Positions 34,912 to 43,967 are shown, counted from the stretch's first letter. The stretch is 64,000 bases of DNA from Halocatena salina (GCF_023115355.1 NZ_CP096019.1:1302001-1366000); one strand, 5' to 3'. The notes: generated by a model not told the origin, from the sequence alone. A program made the numbers and translations.

Positions 34912-35482
34912 CGTCCCTCCGGCGGTCGGCAGTAATCCGCTCTGAGAGAGCGGTGACAGCGCTGTGGGCCTGTCGCTCGAACACATTCGTGCCAGTTACT
35001 ACCATCCCAACGCGCTCCGACAACGGAGGCCGATGCTTCTCGTGAGTAAAAAACGCCGCCGCTGACGGATCGTCGGTCCATGCCCCTGTCCGAAGCCGCT
35101 CGCGTGCGCGTTCCGGTGTGTCACCGTCACATCGTACGAGTACCGCGACTGCCGTCTCGCGCAGTCGATCGCGGATCCGGTCTTGCTCAACGGCGACGGC
35201 ATGCCGATAACGGCGGCCACCGACGGACGGACGGAGGTCGACGTTCGATTTCGGACGAGACGAAACCAGCCGTCGTTCCGGTTCGGGTAGCGACGGTGCA
35301 TCGACCGCCCGGGAATACCGGCTGTACCCGGCACGGGCAGCTTCCACTAGCGACACCACTCCGATGACAGAAACCAGTACAGAAGATCCCGAGGGGATCA
35401 TCGAGAGCACGGTCGGCTCGACGACGGCGACGAGACCAGCGAGAACGGCGAGCGCGCCCATCCCAAGGAGTACGCGATTCAT
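34901..35482 (-). CDS. DUF7269-like membrane protein, 193 aa
   Basis: Two N-terminal helices (LLGMGALAVLAGLVAVVEPT and SSVLVSVIGVVSLVEAARAG), then a charged helical part (RETAVAVLVRCDGDTPERAR, PPLSERVGMVVTGTNVFERQ). It overlaps the upstream DUF4129 gene by 4 nt and the downstream DUF58 gene by 11 nt, so the operon is tightly packed. Function unknown. Confidence 0.75.
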   Translation of the reverse strand: MNRVLLGMGALAVLAGLVAVVEPTVLSMIPSGSSVLVSVIGVVSLVEAARAGYSRYSRAVDAPSLPEPERRLVSSRPKSNVDLRPSVGGRRYRHAVAVEQDRIRDRLRETAVAVLVRCDGDTPERARERLRTGAWTDDPSAAAFFTHEKHRPPLSERVGMVVTGTNVFERQAHSAVTALSERITADRRRDDGR

Positions 35483-36435
35483 CGATCCTCCGTCTCAGTA
35501 GGCTCGTCCGCATACGTCCGTTCGATCCGTCTGAGCGCAGCGCGCGCACGACGTTCACGCCGATCGGTGACTGCTCGGTCGCCGTACCGGGTCGTTTCGA
35601 ACAGCCGGGTCAACTCATCGACATCTTCACGCGCCATACCAGCCGCGGTGGCCGCTCTGGCGAACTCACCGGGGGTACTGGTGTCTCGGGGAAGATCGAG
35701 ATGGGTGGTCATCTCCCCCCACGCGCGATAGATCGCGTTCGAGAGCGCTTCATCAGCGTCGATGCTGTCAGCGGCTCGTCCGGCAGCCGTCCCAACGGCG
35801 TGGATTTCGGTTCGACCGACGTCGTTTGTCGTACCCCGCTCCGAATGGTTCGGAAAACTGTCGCCAGTCGTGCGGTCGAGAACGAACAGTCCCACCACGA
35901 CCGCGAGACCGAGCACCACCAACAGCACCACAGGAGCGTCGAGAGCCGACGGAACGTCCGATACCGCGATCGCATCGTCACCCGAGGGCACCGGTGATCC
36001 GCTCGGGACCGAGAACTGATCACCCCCGAACAGCCCGTTTTGTGAGTCCTGAGAGGAACCGGGAGTAAAAGCGTGGTACAACACGAACAAGACGAGTAGA
36101 CACCCAACTGCCACGAGAGCCACTGGAACGAGAGACCGCCATCCCTCCTGATACACCTGCACCACGAGAGCCACGAACCCGAGAACGACCACTACACCGA
36201 ACAGCAAGCGCAACACCGTTATGAGGGCGGGATCTGCCGATCCCGTCTCGATCGGTGAAGACCCACCCGAATCGAACGTCGACTCGTCGCCACGCACGCC
36301 AGCGTCGTCGCCCGACTTCATCCCAGGATCATCCCGCACGACATCAAGCGTCGACGCCGACATCGAGAGCGCCACCACCGCGAGCAACACGAGTACGATC
36401 GGTGTGAGTCGGTGTCTGTTCACATGATTACTCAT
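35479..36435 (-). CDS. DUF4129 domain protein, 318 aa
   Basis: First gene of the operon. A signal-like N-terminal helix (LTPIVLVLLAVVALSMSAST), then helices LRLLFGVVVVLGFVALVVQV, VALVAVGCLLVLFVLYHAFT and VVLLVVLGLAVVVGLFVLDR. The C-terminal cytoplasmic DUF4129 region has AIYRAWGEMTTHLDLPRDTS and TPGEFARAATAAGMAREDVD, ending in ELTRLFETTRYGDRAV, a pattern also known from transglutaminase-associated proteins. The role may be membrane protein remodelling with MoxR, which is inference from context in other genomes. Confidence 0.82.
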   Translation of the reverse strand: MSNHVNRHRLTPIVLVLLAVVALSMSASTLDVVRDDPGMKSGDDAGVRGDESTFDSGGSSPIETGSADPALITVLRLLFGVVVVLGFVALVVQVYQEGWRSLVPVALVAVGCLLVLFVLYHAFTPGSSQDSQNGLFGGDQFSVPSGSPVPSGDDAIAVSDVPSALDAPVVLLVVLGLAVVVGLFVLDRTTGDSFPNHSERGTTNDVGRTEIHAVGTAAGRAADSIDADEALSNAIYRAWGEMTTHLDLPRDTSTPGEFARAATAAGMAREDVDELTRLFETTRYGDRAVTDRRERRARAALRRIERTYADEPTETEDR

Positions 36436-36507
36436 TTACTCCATCATAAAGGATGCACCGACCTATCATTACGGAAGGTTGAAGGACAGATAGGACGGAC
36501 TGTGTGT

Positions 36508-37170
36508 ATGCGAATCGGTGTCATCTCCGACATCCACGCCAACCGCGTCGCGCTCGATGTGGTGTTGGAAGCGATGCCGCCGGTCGATCGACTCGTATGT
36601 GCGGGTGACGTGGTCGGATACAACCCACAGCCGGCCGCGTGTGTCGAGATCGTGCGTGGAGAGATGACGTGCGTACAAGGTAACCACGACCGCGCTATCG
36701 AAACGCCCGAGCGCTATCGATCGAACGAGTCGGCCTACGAAGGACTACAGTACGCCGCAGACCAACTCGATTCGGACCAGCGCGAGTGGCTTCAGTCCCT
36801 TGTCCCGGCCACGACGCTGTGTGACGGACAGGTTCGAATCGTTCACAGCCATCCAACCCACCGTGGTCAGTACGTCTGGCCCTCGGAGTTTCCGGCGCTC
36901 GAACCGCACCTCGAATCGGAGGACGTATTGATCCTCGGACATACGCACGTCCAACACCACGAGATGGTCGATGGAACGCTCGTCGTGAATCCCGGAAGCG
37001 TCGGCCAGCCCCGCGATCGAGACCCGCGTGCAGCCTTTGCCGTCATCGATCCTGACGCACAAACGGTCGAGGAACACCGCGTGAGCTACGATATCGAACG
37101 CGTCCAAGCAGCGATCGAAGCTGCTGGTCTTCCATCGTGGACGGGAAGTCGTCTCGAACGCGGTCGGTAA
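36508..37170 (+). CDS. metallophosphoesterase (YfcE/MJ0936 type), 220 aa
   Basis: Metal-dependent phosphodiesterase or phosphatase. The ATG at 36508 starts MRIGVISDIHANRVALDVVL; other motifs are CAGDVVGYNPQP, CVQGNHDRAIE, RIVHSHPTHRGQYVWP and LILGHTHVQHHEM (D-x-H, GD, GNHD, H, GHTH in order), then VVNPGSVGQPRDRDPRAAFA. Length and order match the family. Substrate is open; related proteins act on 2',3'-cyclic nucleotides or bis(p-nitrophenyl) phosphate. Divergent from the DUF4129 operon. Confidence 0.9.
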   Translation: MRIGVISDIHANRVALDVVLEAMPPVDRLVCAGDVVGYNPQPAACVEIVRGEMTCVQGNHDRAIETPERYRSNESAYEGLQYAADQLDSDQREWLQSLVPATTLCDGQVRIVHSHPTHRGQYVWPSEFPALEPHLESEDVLILGHTHVQHHEMVDGTLVVNPGSVGQPRDRDPRAAFAVIDPDAQTVEEHRVSYDIERVQAAIEAAGLPSWTGSRLERGR

Positions 37171-37298
37171 GCTACCATTTGGGATCGTTTCGGACCGTTT
37201 CGAACCGTTTCATTGCGCGTTCTGTCGGCGGAATCCCGTGAATAGAACAGAAAAGGTCTATGTGTGAGGGGGGTGTCGGTTATGGTATTGGTAAGAGA

Positions 37299-38774
37299 AT
37301 GTCGAGGGACCCACGCTCCGGATCACGTGTACGCCTGGTCCTGATCGTGTGCGTACTCCTTGTGGGTACGGCCGCTGGCCCGGTAGCCGGAGCACCATCC
37401 ATCACTGTCGACGACCCTTCCATCAGGGGAGCGACGAACATCGACACCGCCTCGAACGATACGTACGTTGCGGGCTGGGAGCCACACACGATCACCACGA
37501 CAGTATCCGGTGATCCTGGAGAATATCAGGCCTGTCTCACCATGGAATCCGGGGTAGATGATCGGGAGATCGAGTGCACGCCGGTCACGGTCATGAACAC
37601 CTCCGAAACGGTAGAAATCGAACGGTCGGAGTGGCCGGACAACGCGACCGGCACCCAAACCGTCTCGGTCACCGTTTTTGCCAACAACTCCTCCGATGAG
37701 CCACTCAACGCGTCAAGCACGCAGCTCACAGTGCTCAGCCAAAACGGCGACCACGACGACGACGGCGTTACAAACAAAAAGGAAGTCGATGAGGGAATCG
37801 ATCCGACGCTCAAAGACACTGATGGTGATGATCTGACGGACCGAGAGGAGTTGTACGCTGTCGGTTCGAACCCGAACGAATCAGACACGGACGGCGATGG
37901 GTTATCAGACGGCGTGGAGGAAAACAACTACGGCACCGATCCGACCACGAACGACTCGGATGGGGACGGATTGACCGATCCGGCCGAGCTGAACAAACAC
38001 GGGACAGATCCCACCAGTATCGACACTGACGGTGACAGCCTGAGCGATTACGAAGAGGTACACGAGCACGGGACGAACCCGAACGAGAAAGATTCCGACG
38101 ACGACGGACTCGACGACGACAAAGAACTCTCGTTGGGTACGGATCCGTTGGATGCAGACACCGACAACGACGGTCTCGAAGACGGGGCAGAGGTACACCA
38201 GCACAAAACGAGCCCAACGGACCCAGACACGGATGACGACGGTCTCAAAGACGGCCCGGAGGTACACGAACACGGCACCGATCCCTCGAGTCCGGACACC
38301 GACGGCGACGGCGTCGACGACGCCACGGAGATCGAACGCGGAACGAACCCGGTCGATCAGAAGTTCTTCCTGTTGGCACCGACGGAAAATCCCCTCCAAA
38401 CTGCGGCAACAGTCCTCGGGGGCGGACTGTTGATCGGGGGCGTCTGGTACTGGTGGCGACGGCGCAGGGACACAACGGCAGACGAGAACACGGCGCTGTC
38501 TGCCGACCAAGACCACCAAACCGACGAGAAGAACACCACGCCGGAACCGCTCACCGACGAGGACCACGTCCAACAACTGCTCACGGAACACGGGGGACGG
38601 ATGCATCAGTCCGACATCGTCACTGAAACCGGATGGTCGAAATCGAAGGTGAGTCGACTCCTCTCACAGATGGAAGACGAAGGGCAGATCACCAAGATCA
38701 GCGTCGGGCGCGAGAACCTCATCACCCGCCCGGGAGACGAACCGAAACACGCCGGCTCGACGCTCGGTGAGTAA
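37299..38774 (+). CDS. membrane-anchored calcium-repeat protein with C-terminal winged helix, 491 aa
   Basis: A signal peptide (LVLIVCVLLVGTAAGPVAGA) leads into a beta-rich extracellular domain, then about nine aspartate-rich thrombospondin-type-3/EF-like loops (e.g. DTDGDGLSDGVEENNYGTDP, DTDNDGLEDGAEV) that in other proteins bind Ca2+. One transmembrane helix, AATVLGGGLLIGGVWYWWRR, separates this from a cytosolic tail ending in a winged helix: VQQLLTEHGGRMHQSDIVTE, then GWSKSKVSRLLSQMEDEGQI. So the domain order is outside sensor, membrane span, DNA-binding inside. Regulated target unknown; genes next to it are a phosphodiesterase and an iron-type binding protein. Role as a one-component regulator is inference. 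Confidence 0.85.
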   Translation: MSRDPRSGSRVRLVLIVCVLLVGTAAGPVAGAPSITVDDPSIRGATNIDTASNDTYVAGWEPHTITTTVSGDPGEYQACLTMESGVDDREIECTPVTVMNTSETVEIERSEWPDNATGTQTVSVTVFANNSSDEPLNASSTQLTVLSQNGDHDDDGVTNKKEVDEGIDPTLKDTDGDDLTDREELYAVGSNPNESDTDGDGLSDGVEENNYGTDPTTNDSDGDGLTDPAELNKHGTDPTSIDTDGDSLSDYEEVHEHGTNPNEKDSDDDGLDDDKELSLGTDPLDADTDNDGLEDGAEVHQHKTSPTDPDTDDDGLKDGPEVHEHGTDPSSPDTDGDGVDDATEIERGTNPVDQKFFLLAPTENPLQTAATVLGGGLLIGGVWYWWRRRRDTTADENTALSADQDHQTDEKNTTPEPLTDEDHVQQLLTEHGGRMHQSDIVTETGWSKSKVSRLLSQMEDEGQITKISVGRENLITRPGDEPKHAGSTLGE

Positions 38775-38858
38775 CCGTTTTTCGCAGCTGTTCACACCGA
38801 AGATACGCATGTCTGTTCTGCCGCACCGTCACTACTGAAATCGATGCCGTTTTGAGTA

Positions 38859-38874
38859 TTTAGGCTAGCCTAAA
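38859..38874 (+). promoter_or_regulatory. DtxR/SirR-type palindromic operator
   Basis: Perfect 16-bp palindrome TTTAGGCTAGCCTAAA ending 5 nt before the ATG of the binding-protein gene. Iron-dependent DtxR-family repressors (SirR/Idr in haloarchaea) are known to use TTAGG...CCTAA palindromes; the site would cover the transcription start and block initiation when iron is plentiful. Confidence 0.7.
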
Positions 38875-38879
38875 GAACG

Positions 38880-40004
38880 ATGACGAACTCGAACATCTCC
38901 CGTCGCGGGTTCCTCCGCGGAGGGATCGCTGCAACGGCCACAAGCACGCTGCTCGCAGGCTGTCTGGGCATGTCCGGCTCCAATAACGGATCCAACGGGG
39001 GATCGGAGGATCCGTACTCGGTGTCGATCAAGCCGATGGGTGAGGTTACCGTCGACGGCGTTCCGGAAACGTGGTTGGCAAACAACGGGAGTTGGGCGGA
39101 TATGGGGATCGCGTTGGGGCAAAAGCCGCCCGAGGGGGTGTGGCTCACCGATCGGTATCACACTCAGTATTACGACGCGATCCCGGAGGTGTCCGTGGAT
39201 AAAAGCGGCATGACACAGCTGTACAGCGACGGCATCAGCAAAGAGGTGTTCTATCAGATCGAAGCGGACGTACACGTCATGGATCCGAACTTCATTCTCA
39301 ACCGGTTTAAGGGAATGAACCAAAACGACGTCAACCAGATCGATCAGAACATCGCTCCCTTTTTCGGAAACACCATCTTCTCTCGGGGGTACAAATGGCA
39401 CGACTACCGGTATTACACCCTCTATGAAGCGTTCGAGAAGCTATCGAAGGTGTTCAAACAGGAGCAACGATACAAGGAGTTCAAAACGCTCCACGAGGAG
39501 TTCCAGAAGACGATCGAATCTTCGCTTCCACCCGAATCAGAGCGTCCGAACGTTGGGATCTTCTGGGCAGGAGGGAACGAGCCGACGGAGTTCTCACCGT
39601 ACGTCATGGACGAGGGAACGAGCTTCAAGCAGTGGCGGGATCTGGGCGTCAACGATGCGCTCGCGGAATCCGACATCGGAAACCTCCACTCATCGCGCAC
39701 CCACGTCGATCTGGAGACGATCTTGAAGGTCGACCCGGACGTGTTGTTGTTCCGCGGGCACGAAGGTCAGACCGAATCCGAGTTCAACGAGACGCTGGTT
39801 TCGTTCCTGAAAGAGCATCCCGTGGCGAGCAAGCTCACCGCCGTCAAAAACGACATGGTGTTCCGTGGCGGCCCGCTGTATCAAGGACCGATCACGAACC
39901 TCGTGGTGACCGAGCGGGCAGCAAAGCAGGTGTATCCCGACGCATTCGGCGACGTCACGCTGTTCGATCCCGAAGCGGTCGCAGGGATCGTTAACGGCAA
40001 CTGA
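38880..40004 (+). CDS. ABC transporter substrate-binding protein, iron-siderophore/cobalamin type, 374 aa
   Basis: Tat-exported lipoprotein (SRRGFLRGGIAATATSTLLA, then GCLG lipobox). It has the two-lobed type III binding-protein pattern with an alpha-helical backbone connecting lobes: VDGVPETWLANNGSWADMG, AIPEVSVDKSGMTQLYSDGI, FFGNTIFSRGYKWHDYRYY, ILKVDPDVLLFRGHEGQTES, VFRGGPLYQGPITNLVVTER. Ligand likely an iron chelate, by similarity and by the operator upstream. No permease or ATPase genes are adjacent, so its membrane partner is elsewhere. The palindrome suggests iron-repressed expression. Confidence 0.85.
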   Translation: MTNSNISRRGFLRGGIAATATSTLLAGCLGMSGSNNGSNGGSEDPYSVSIKPMGEVTVDGVPETWLANNGSWADMGIALGQKPPEGVWLTDRYHTQYYDAIPEVSVDKSGMTQLYSDGISKEVFYQIEADVHVMDPNFILNRFKGMNQNDVNQIDQNIAPFFGNTIFSRGYKWHDYRYYTLYEAFEKLSKVFKQEQRYKEFKTLHEEFQKTIESSLPPESERPNVGIFWAGGNEPTEFSPYVMDEGTSFKQWRDLGVNDALAESDIGNLHSSRTHVDLETILKVDPDVLLFRGHEGQTESEFNETLVSFLKEHPVASKLTAVKNDMVFRGGPLYQGPITNLVVTERAAKQVYPDAFGDVTLFDPEAVAGIVNGN

Positions 40005-40040
40005 CGCGCCGGACGCGTGATTGACGGCGACGAACGGCCA

Positions 40041-41912
40041 TCACGTCTGGAACCGACCCGGATCAAACAGTTCGATCGCCTCCCTGACGGCGTCTTGCCG
40101 TCCGATGATCGTGAGATGGTCGCCGCGTTCGAATTCGAAATCGGGAGTCGGAACGTGAGACTCCTCTCCTCGGCTGACAAGACCGATGATACAGCCGTTC
40201 GGGAAATCATCTCCCAGCGAACCGATCTTCGTTCCGGCCATCGCGTCGCTCGTGATTTCGATCTCTTGAACATCCCCACTCCGCTCGAGTTCATTCATCC
40301 ACTCCGTGAGAGCAGGTCGTTCGATCGCGTTGTCCATCGCCCACGCAACCGACAGCGTAGAGGAGATGGTCCGGACGCCGAGTTCTTTGAAGGCGTTCAC
40401 GTTCGAACGATTGTTCGCTCGGGCGATGACAGTCTCGACGTCGAAGGACGTCCGAGCGAGCTGTGCGACCAGCAGATTCACGTCGTCGTCGCCGGTGGCG
40501 GCTGCCATGATTTTGGCGTGCTCCGCGCCAGCCTCGCGCAGCGTTTCGAGATCGGTCGCATCGCCTTCCTGAACAGAAAATCCCATCCGTTTTACCGTCT
40601 CGACCACGTCGGGGTCCTGTTCGACGATAACGACGTTTTCACCACGGTCCTCGAGTCGTTCAGCGAGCGTACGGCCGACACGGCCGCCGCCAACAATGAT
40701 TGCACGCATCGGTATCACATCCAAATATTCCGCGAGGTGTCGGGCTAATCCGCCTTCGAACAGGACAGTTAAGAGGATGACGAGAAACACCGTTCCAGTC
40801 AACAGCGTTGCAGCGTCGTTTTGTCCCAGTTCCTGTAGCTGGAGGGCAAACAGCGTCGCAATGCTGGCCGGAATGATCCCCCGTGGAGCGACTGCCGCCA
40901 TCCAGATCCGTTCTTTTGAGGTCATCTGCGTTCCGTACGTCGAGAGCCCCACGATCAACGGGCGGATGACCAACACGACCGCGATCACGACTGCAAGTCC
41001 CCCAAATCCAGTTGCGAACAACGAATCGAACTGGATCAGCGCGCCCAGCGTGATGAAGACGAATGACAGGACGAGCAGCGACAGATCGCCGTTGAATGCC
41101 TCGATCCCCTCCTCATAGGAGAGGTCGGCGTTGCCGAGGACGATACCCACTGTTACGGCGGCAGCGATACCGGCCTCGTTCGCCCCCGGAACCGCGTTTG
41201 CAGAGGTGTATGCGACGAGGGCCCCGGCCAACGCGAGGAGACGGGCGGCCTGAGGCGTGTCGTTTGCGGGGATTTGGGTGTGTTCGAGCAGATACCATAC
41301 GATCCCGGCGACGACCAGCCCGACGAGCAATCCGGCCCCGAGACGCATGATGAACGAACCGATCACGTGCGTAATGCCAGAACTCGGTGTGGTGATGAAG
41401 TGAAACACCACAACGGCGAGGATCGACGCGGTGACGTCGTTCGTTACGCCCTCGGTTTCGAGGGCGGCAGCGACGCGATCGTGAAGGCGGACAGTCTGTA
41501 AGATCGGAGTGATCACGGTCGGCCCGGTGGCCACGAGCAACGCCCCGATCAGAAACGCGATCTCCCACCTCGCCTGTAAAAAGGCGCGAACGGAGATGGC
41601 TGTCCCAACCAAGGCGATCACACCACCGATGGTGACCAGCCGAAACGTCGTTCGGGGTGCCTCTCGAAACTTCTCCACCTTGAGATGGAACGCCGCCTCG
41701 AACATGATGAGCGCCACGCTCAACCCGACGATCGTGTTCAGTGGTCCCGTCCCGAACAGCTCCAACGATATCAGCCCGAGTCCCTCTGGACCGACGAGAA
41801 TCCCCATGATGATGAGAAACAGCACACTCGGGACCTGGAACCGATCAGATAGTATCTGAGCAATAACCCCTAACGAGATGATGAGGACGACTAGCTGACT
41901 GAGTTCACTCAC
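40041..41912 (-). CDS. Na+/H+ or K+/H+ antiporter (CPA family) with TrkA domains, 623 aa
   Basis: About 13 predicted membrane helices (SQLVVLIISLGVIAQILSDR, VGLSVALIMFEAAFHLKVEK, AFLIGALLVATGPTVITPIL) with the transport motif GVTNDVTASILAVVV. The cytoplasmic part starts near 400: MRAIIVGGGRVGRTLAERLE (TrkA-N, GGGRVGR), GDDDVNLLVAQLARTSFDVE, and ends with a TrkA-C domain (ASSIGN-like AGTKIGSLGDDFPNGCIIG). Domain order matches KefC-like or NhaP-type antiporters with nucleotide control. Ion preference cannot be determined from sequence. It is convergent with the binding-protein gene, 36 nt apart. Confidence 0.88.
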   Translation of the reverse strand: MSELSQLVVLIISLGVIAQILSDRFQVPSVLFLIIMGILVGPEGLGLISLELFGTGPLNTIVGLSVALIMFEAAFHLKVEKFREAPRTTFRLVTIGGVIALVGTAISVRAFLQARWEIAFLIGALLVATGPTVITPILQTVRLHDRVAAALETEGVTNDVTASILAVVVFHFITTPSSGITHVIGSFIMRLGAGLLVGLVVAGIVWYLLEHTQIPANDTPQAARLLALAGALVAYTSANAVPGANEAGIAAAVTVGIVLGNADLSYEEGIEAFNGDLSLLVLSFVFITLGALIQFDSLFATGFGGLAVVIAVVLVIRPLIVGLSTYGTQMTSKERIWMAAVAPRGIIPASIATLFALQLQELGQNDAATLLTGTVFLVILLTVLFEGGLARHLAEYLDVIPMRAIIVGGGRVGRTLAERLEDRGENVVIVEQDPDVVETVKRMGFSVQEGDATDLETLREAGAEHAKIMAAATGDDDVNLLVAQLARTSFDVETVIARANNRSNVNAFKELGVRTISSTLSVAWAMDNAIERPALTEWMNELERSGDVQEIEITSDAMAGTKIGSLGDDFPNGCIIGLVSRGEESHVPTPDFEFERGDHLTIIGRQDAVREAIELFDPGRFQT

Positions 41913-42089
41913 AGTCGTCGCCCCCCTGTACTGGTGTGCCCGACATCACTCTCTTCATCAGAGATTGTATTGTTGAATGAAAAAGTATTGATCGATGTAT
42001 CGATCGCCGGATCGTGTTTGGAACCAATCTTGTCGAGTATCGTTTGATATCGTTGCCTTGATAACACCATACGAAATACCTTGCTTGTG

Positions 42090-42662
42090 ATGTCGGACTC
42101 CGAACGAAGCGACGATAGTCATTCGACAACGCAACCAAATGATTCAACAAACAGACATGTGAATGGAGAAGAATCCCACCAGTCTGTAACCACGGAGATG
42201 CAGCCGCGGGTTACCCGACGGGACACAGCCAGCAGTGCGGTCAGTACGTTCCTCCAGAGCGAAGCGGCGATCGGCCAGATGAAATCGTCGCTAGTGTTGT
42301 TCGCCGCGATAGGAATCGGTCTCGGGATCGTGGGGAGCACGCTTTCCGGTTCGGTCGGAACACTCGGCCAAGACATTGCGATGGCGACCATCATACCGAT
42401 CGCACTCGCGACCCCCATCGTCGGCATCATTCCTGGTCGGCAGATCGGCAACCACCAGACCGATGCCCAACCGCTGGCAGTGTACGCACTGGTAGCGATC
42501 ACGACGGGCGTGGGTGCCATCGTCCAGTTCATGATCGCATCTGTACTCACCGCCGTGGAAGCCAGTGGGACCAGCGTTCCGGATCTATTCGTGTTCTCGT
42601 TCGTTGTCGCGCTCGGGACCATCATCGCGGGACTCGGTAGCGCGTTCGCCGTTCGAAACTGA
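42090..42662 (+). CDS. haloarchaeal membrane protein with disordered N-terminus, 190 aa
   Basis: The first 70 residues are polar and low in order (HSTTQPNDSTNRHVNGEESH), then about four predicted helices (SSLVLFAAIGIGLGIVGSTL, IAMATIIPIALATPIVGIIP, VYALVAITTGVGAIVQFMI, LFVFSFVVALGTIIAGLGSA). No domain recognised. An ATG three codons earlier (42081) is possible, but 42090 (MSDSERSDD) is more usual. Runs toward tRNA-Ser. Confidence 0.65.
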   Translation: MSDSERSDDSHSTTQPNDSTNRHVNGEESHQSVTTEMQPRVTRRDTASSAVSTFLQSEAAIGQMKSSLVLFAAIGIGLGIVGSTLSGSVGTLGQDIAMATIIPIALATPIVGIIPGRQIGNHQTDAQPLAVYALVAITTGVGAIVQFMIASVLTAVEASGTSVPDLFVFSFVVALGTIIAGLGSAFAVRN

Positions 42663-42752
42663 AACTGATCGGCCACGCGATGGGGCTCCAAAACACCGAA
42701 CCGGAACGGAAATCGAAACCGACTAAATGGAGGACGTTGTATGAGCCACTGA

Positions 42753-42837
42753 GCCGGAGTAGCCTAGCCTGGCCAAGGCGGCAGATTCGAAATCTGCTGT
42801 CCTCACGGACTCGAGAGTTCAAATCTCTCCTCCGGCG
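42753..42837 (+). tRNA. tRNA-Ser (anticodon CGA)
   Basis: Class II tRNA. Acceptor GCCGGAG pairs CTCCGGC; anticodon arm GCAGA-TTCGAAA-TCTGC carries anticodon CGA, which reads UCG serine codons; the variable arm is TGTCCTCACGGACTC; T arm GAGAG-TTCAAAT-CTCTC is fully paired. No intron. Confidence 0.94.
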
Positions 42838-42926
42838 CTCCCGTTTTCATTCGAACGCGCTTCACCATTCCCGAGCGGAAAGTACGGCGGATCAATCTTT
42901 TTGTTCACCGCCGTCCAGTGAAATGT

Positions 42927-43961
42927 ATGACGCTGTACGATCAGTTGGCGCAACTGCCGATAACGATCGAGAGGTACGACGTTTCACTCACCGAGCGCGC
43001 AACATCGAGCGGCTTCACGCGCACGACGACGACGATCGAACTACACGGAGAGAACGCCGTCGGCTATGGGGAAGACGTTATCTACGATAACGAGCGGCAT
43101 TATTCGTTCGTCGATCAGCCCACGACGCCGCCACCGGGATCGTACACCCACCGGACGTTTTCGAAAGCAGTAGGTGCGCTGGCTCTCGCCCCGGACCCGA
43201 CCGAGCAGGCCTACCGCCGGTGGGGGTTCGAGAGCGCCGCGCTAGATCTCGCACTCAAACAGGACGGAACGAACTTCGCGGCAGTGCTTGGAGAGGAGTA
43301 CGACCCGGTACGATTCGTTGTGAGCACTCGGCTCGGTGATCCACCGACGTTCGAGCGCATCGAGACGCTGCTCGAACGGTACCCCTCGACCGAGTTCAAA
43401 CTCGACCCGACGAGCGAGTGGACACCCACCCTCATCGACCGACTCGCCGAGACGGGTCGGGTTCGCATTCTCGATCTGAAGGGCCACTATGAGGGAACCG
43501 AGGTGGATCAACCCCCCGATCTCGAACTGTACGAGCGGGTACTGGAACGGTTCCCCGAGGCGATCGTCGAGGATCCGGCACTCACCGACGCCACCGAGGA
43601 ACTGCTCGCTCCCAACACCGAGCGAATCTCGTGGGACGCGCCGATCCACGGCGTCACCGACATCGAAGCGCTGCCGTTCGAACCCGCCGTGCTGAACATC
43701 AAGCCCTCCCGGTTCGGATCGTTGGAATCGTTGCTCGAAACGATCGAGCACTGCCAGTCTAACGGTATCGAGATGTACGGCGGGGGTCAGTTCGAACTCG
43801 GCGTGGGACGAGAACACGTCCACGCGCTCGCCTCGATGTTCTACCCTCACGGTGCCAATGACGTCGCTCCGACGGCGTACAACGATCCTGAACTGACTGC
43901 GGAGCTGCCGACGAGTCCGCTCTCACCGCCGCGACAGCCGACCGGACTGGGCTGGTCGTAG
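42927..43961 (+). CDS. enolase-superfamily enzyme (muconate cycloisomerase/OSBS-like), 344 aa
   Basis: TIM-barrel enzyme of the enolase superfamily. Metal and catalytic positions visible: KLDPTSEW (lysine of the KxK-like strand), ILDLKGHY (first Asp), AIVEDPAL (Glu), RISWDAPIHG (Asp), NIKPSRFGSLESLL (lysine on the opposite side). The capping domain is N-terminal (DVSLTERATSSGFTRTTTTI). Haloarchaeal members of this subgroup are annotated only as enolase-like; o-succinylbenzoate synthase or another dehydratase or epimerase is possible. The other menaquinone genes are not nearby, so OSBS is not supported by context. The gene converges with the ROK kinase, 6 nt apart. Confidence 0.78.
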   Translation: MTLYDQLAQLPITIERYDVSLTERATSSGFTRTTTTIELHGENAVGYGEDVIYDNERHYSFVDQPTTPPPGSYTHRTFSKAVGALALAPDPTEQAYRRWGFESAALDLALKQDGTNFAAVLGEEYDPVRFVVSTRLGDPPTFERIETLLERYPSTEFKLDPTSEWTPTLIDRLAETGRVRILDLKGHYEGTEVDQPPDLELYERVLERFPEAIVEDPALTDATEELLAPNTERISWDAPIHGVTDIEALPFEPAVLNIKPSRFGSLESLLETIEHCQSNGIEMYGGGQFELGVGREHVHALASMFYPHGANDVAPTAYNDPELTAELPTSPLSPPRQPTGLGWS

Positions 43962-43967
43962 TCACGC

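Noticed and set aside
37171..37260. Short direct repeats of GACCGTTTC/GAACCGTTTC before the calcium-repeat gene
   Set aside because: Only two or three partial copies in a short non-coding gap; too little to call a regulatory array.
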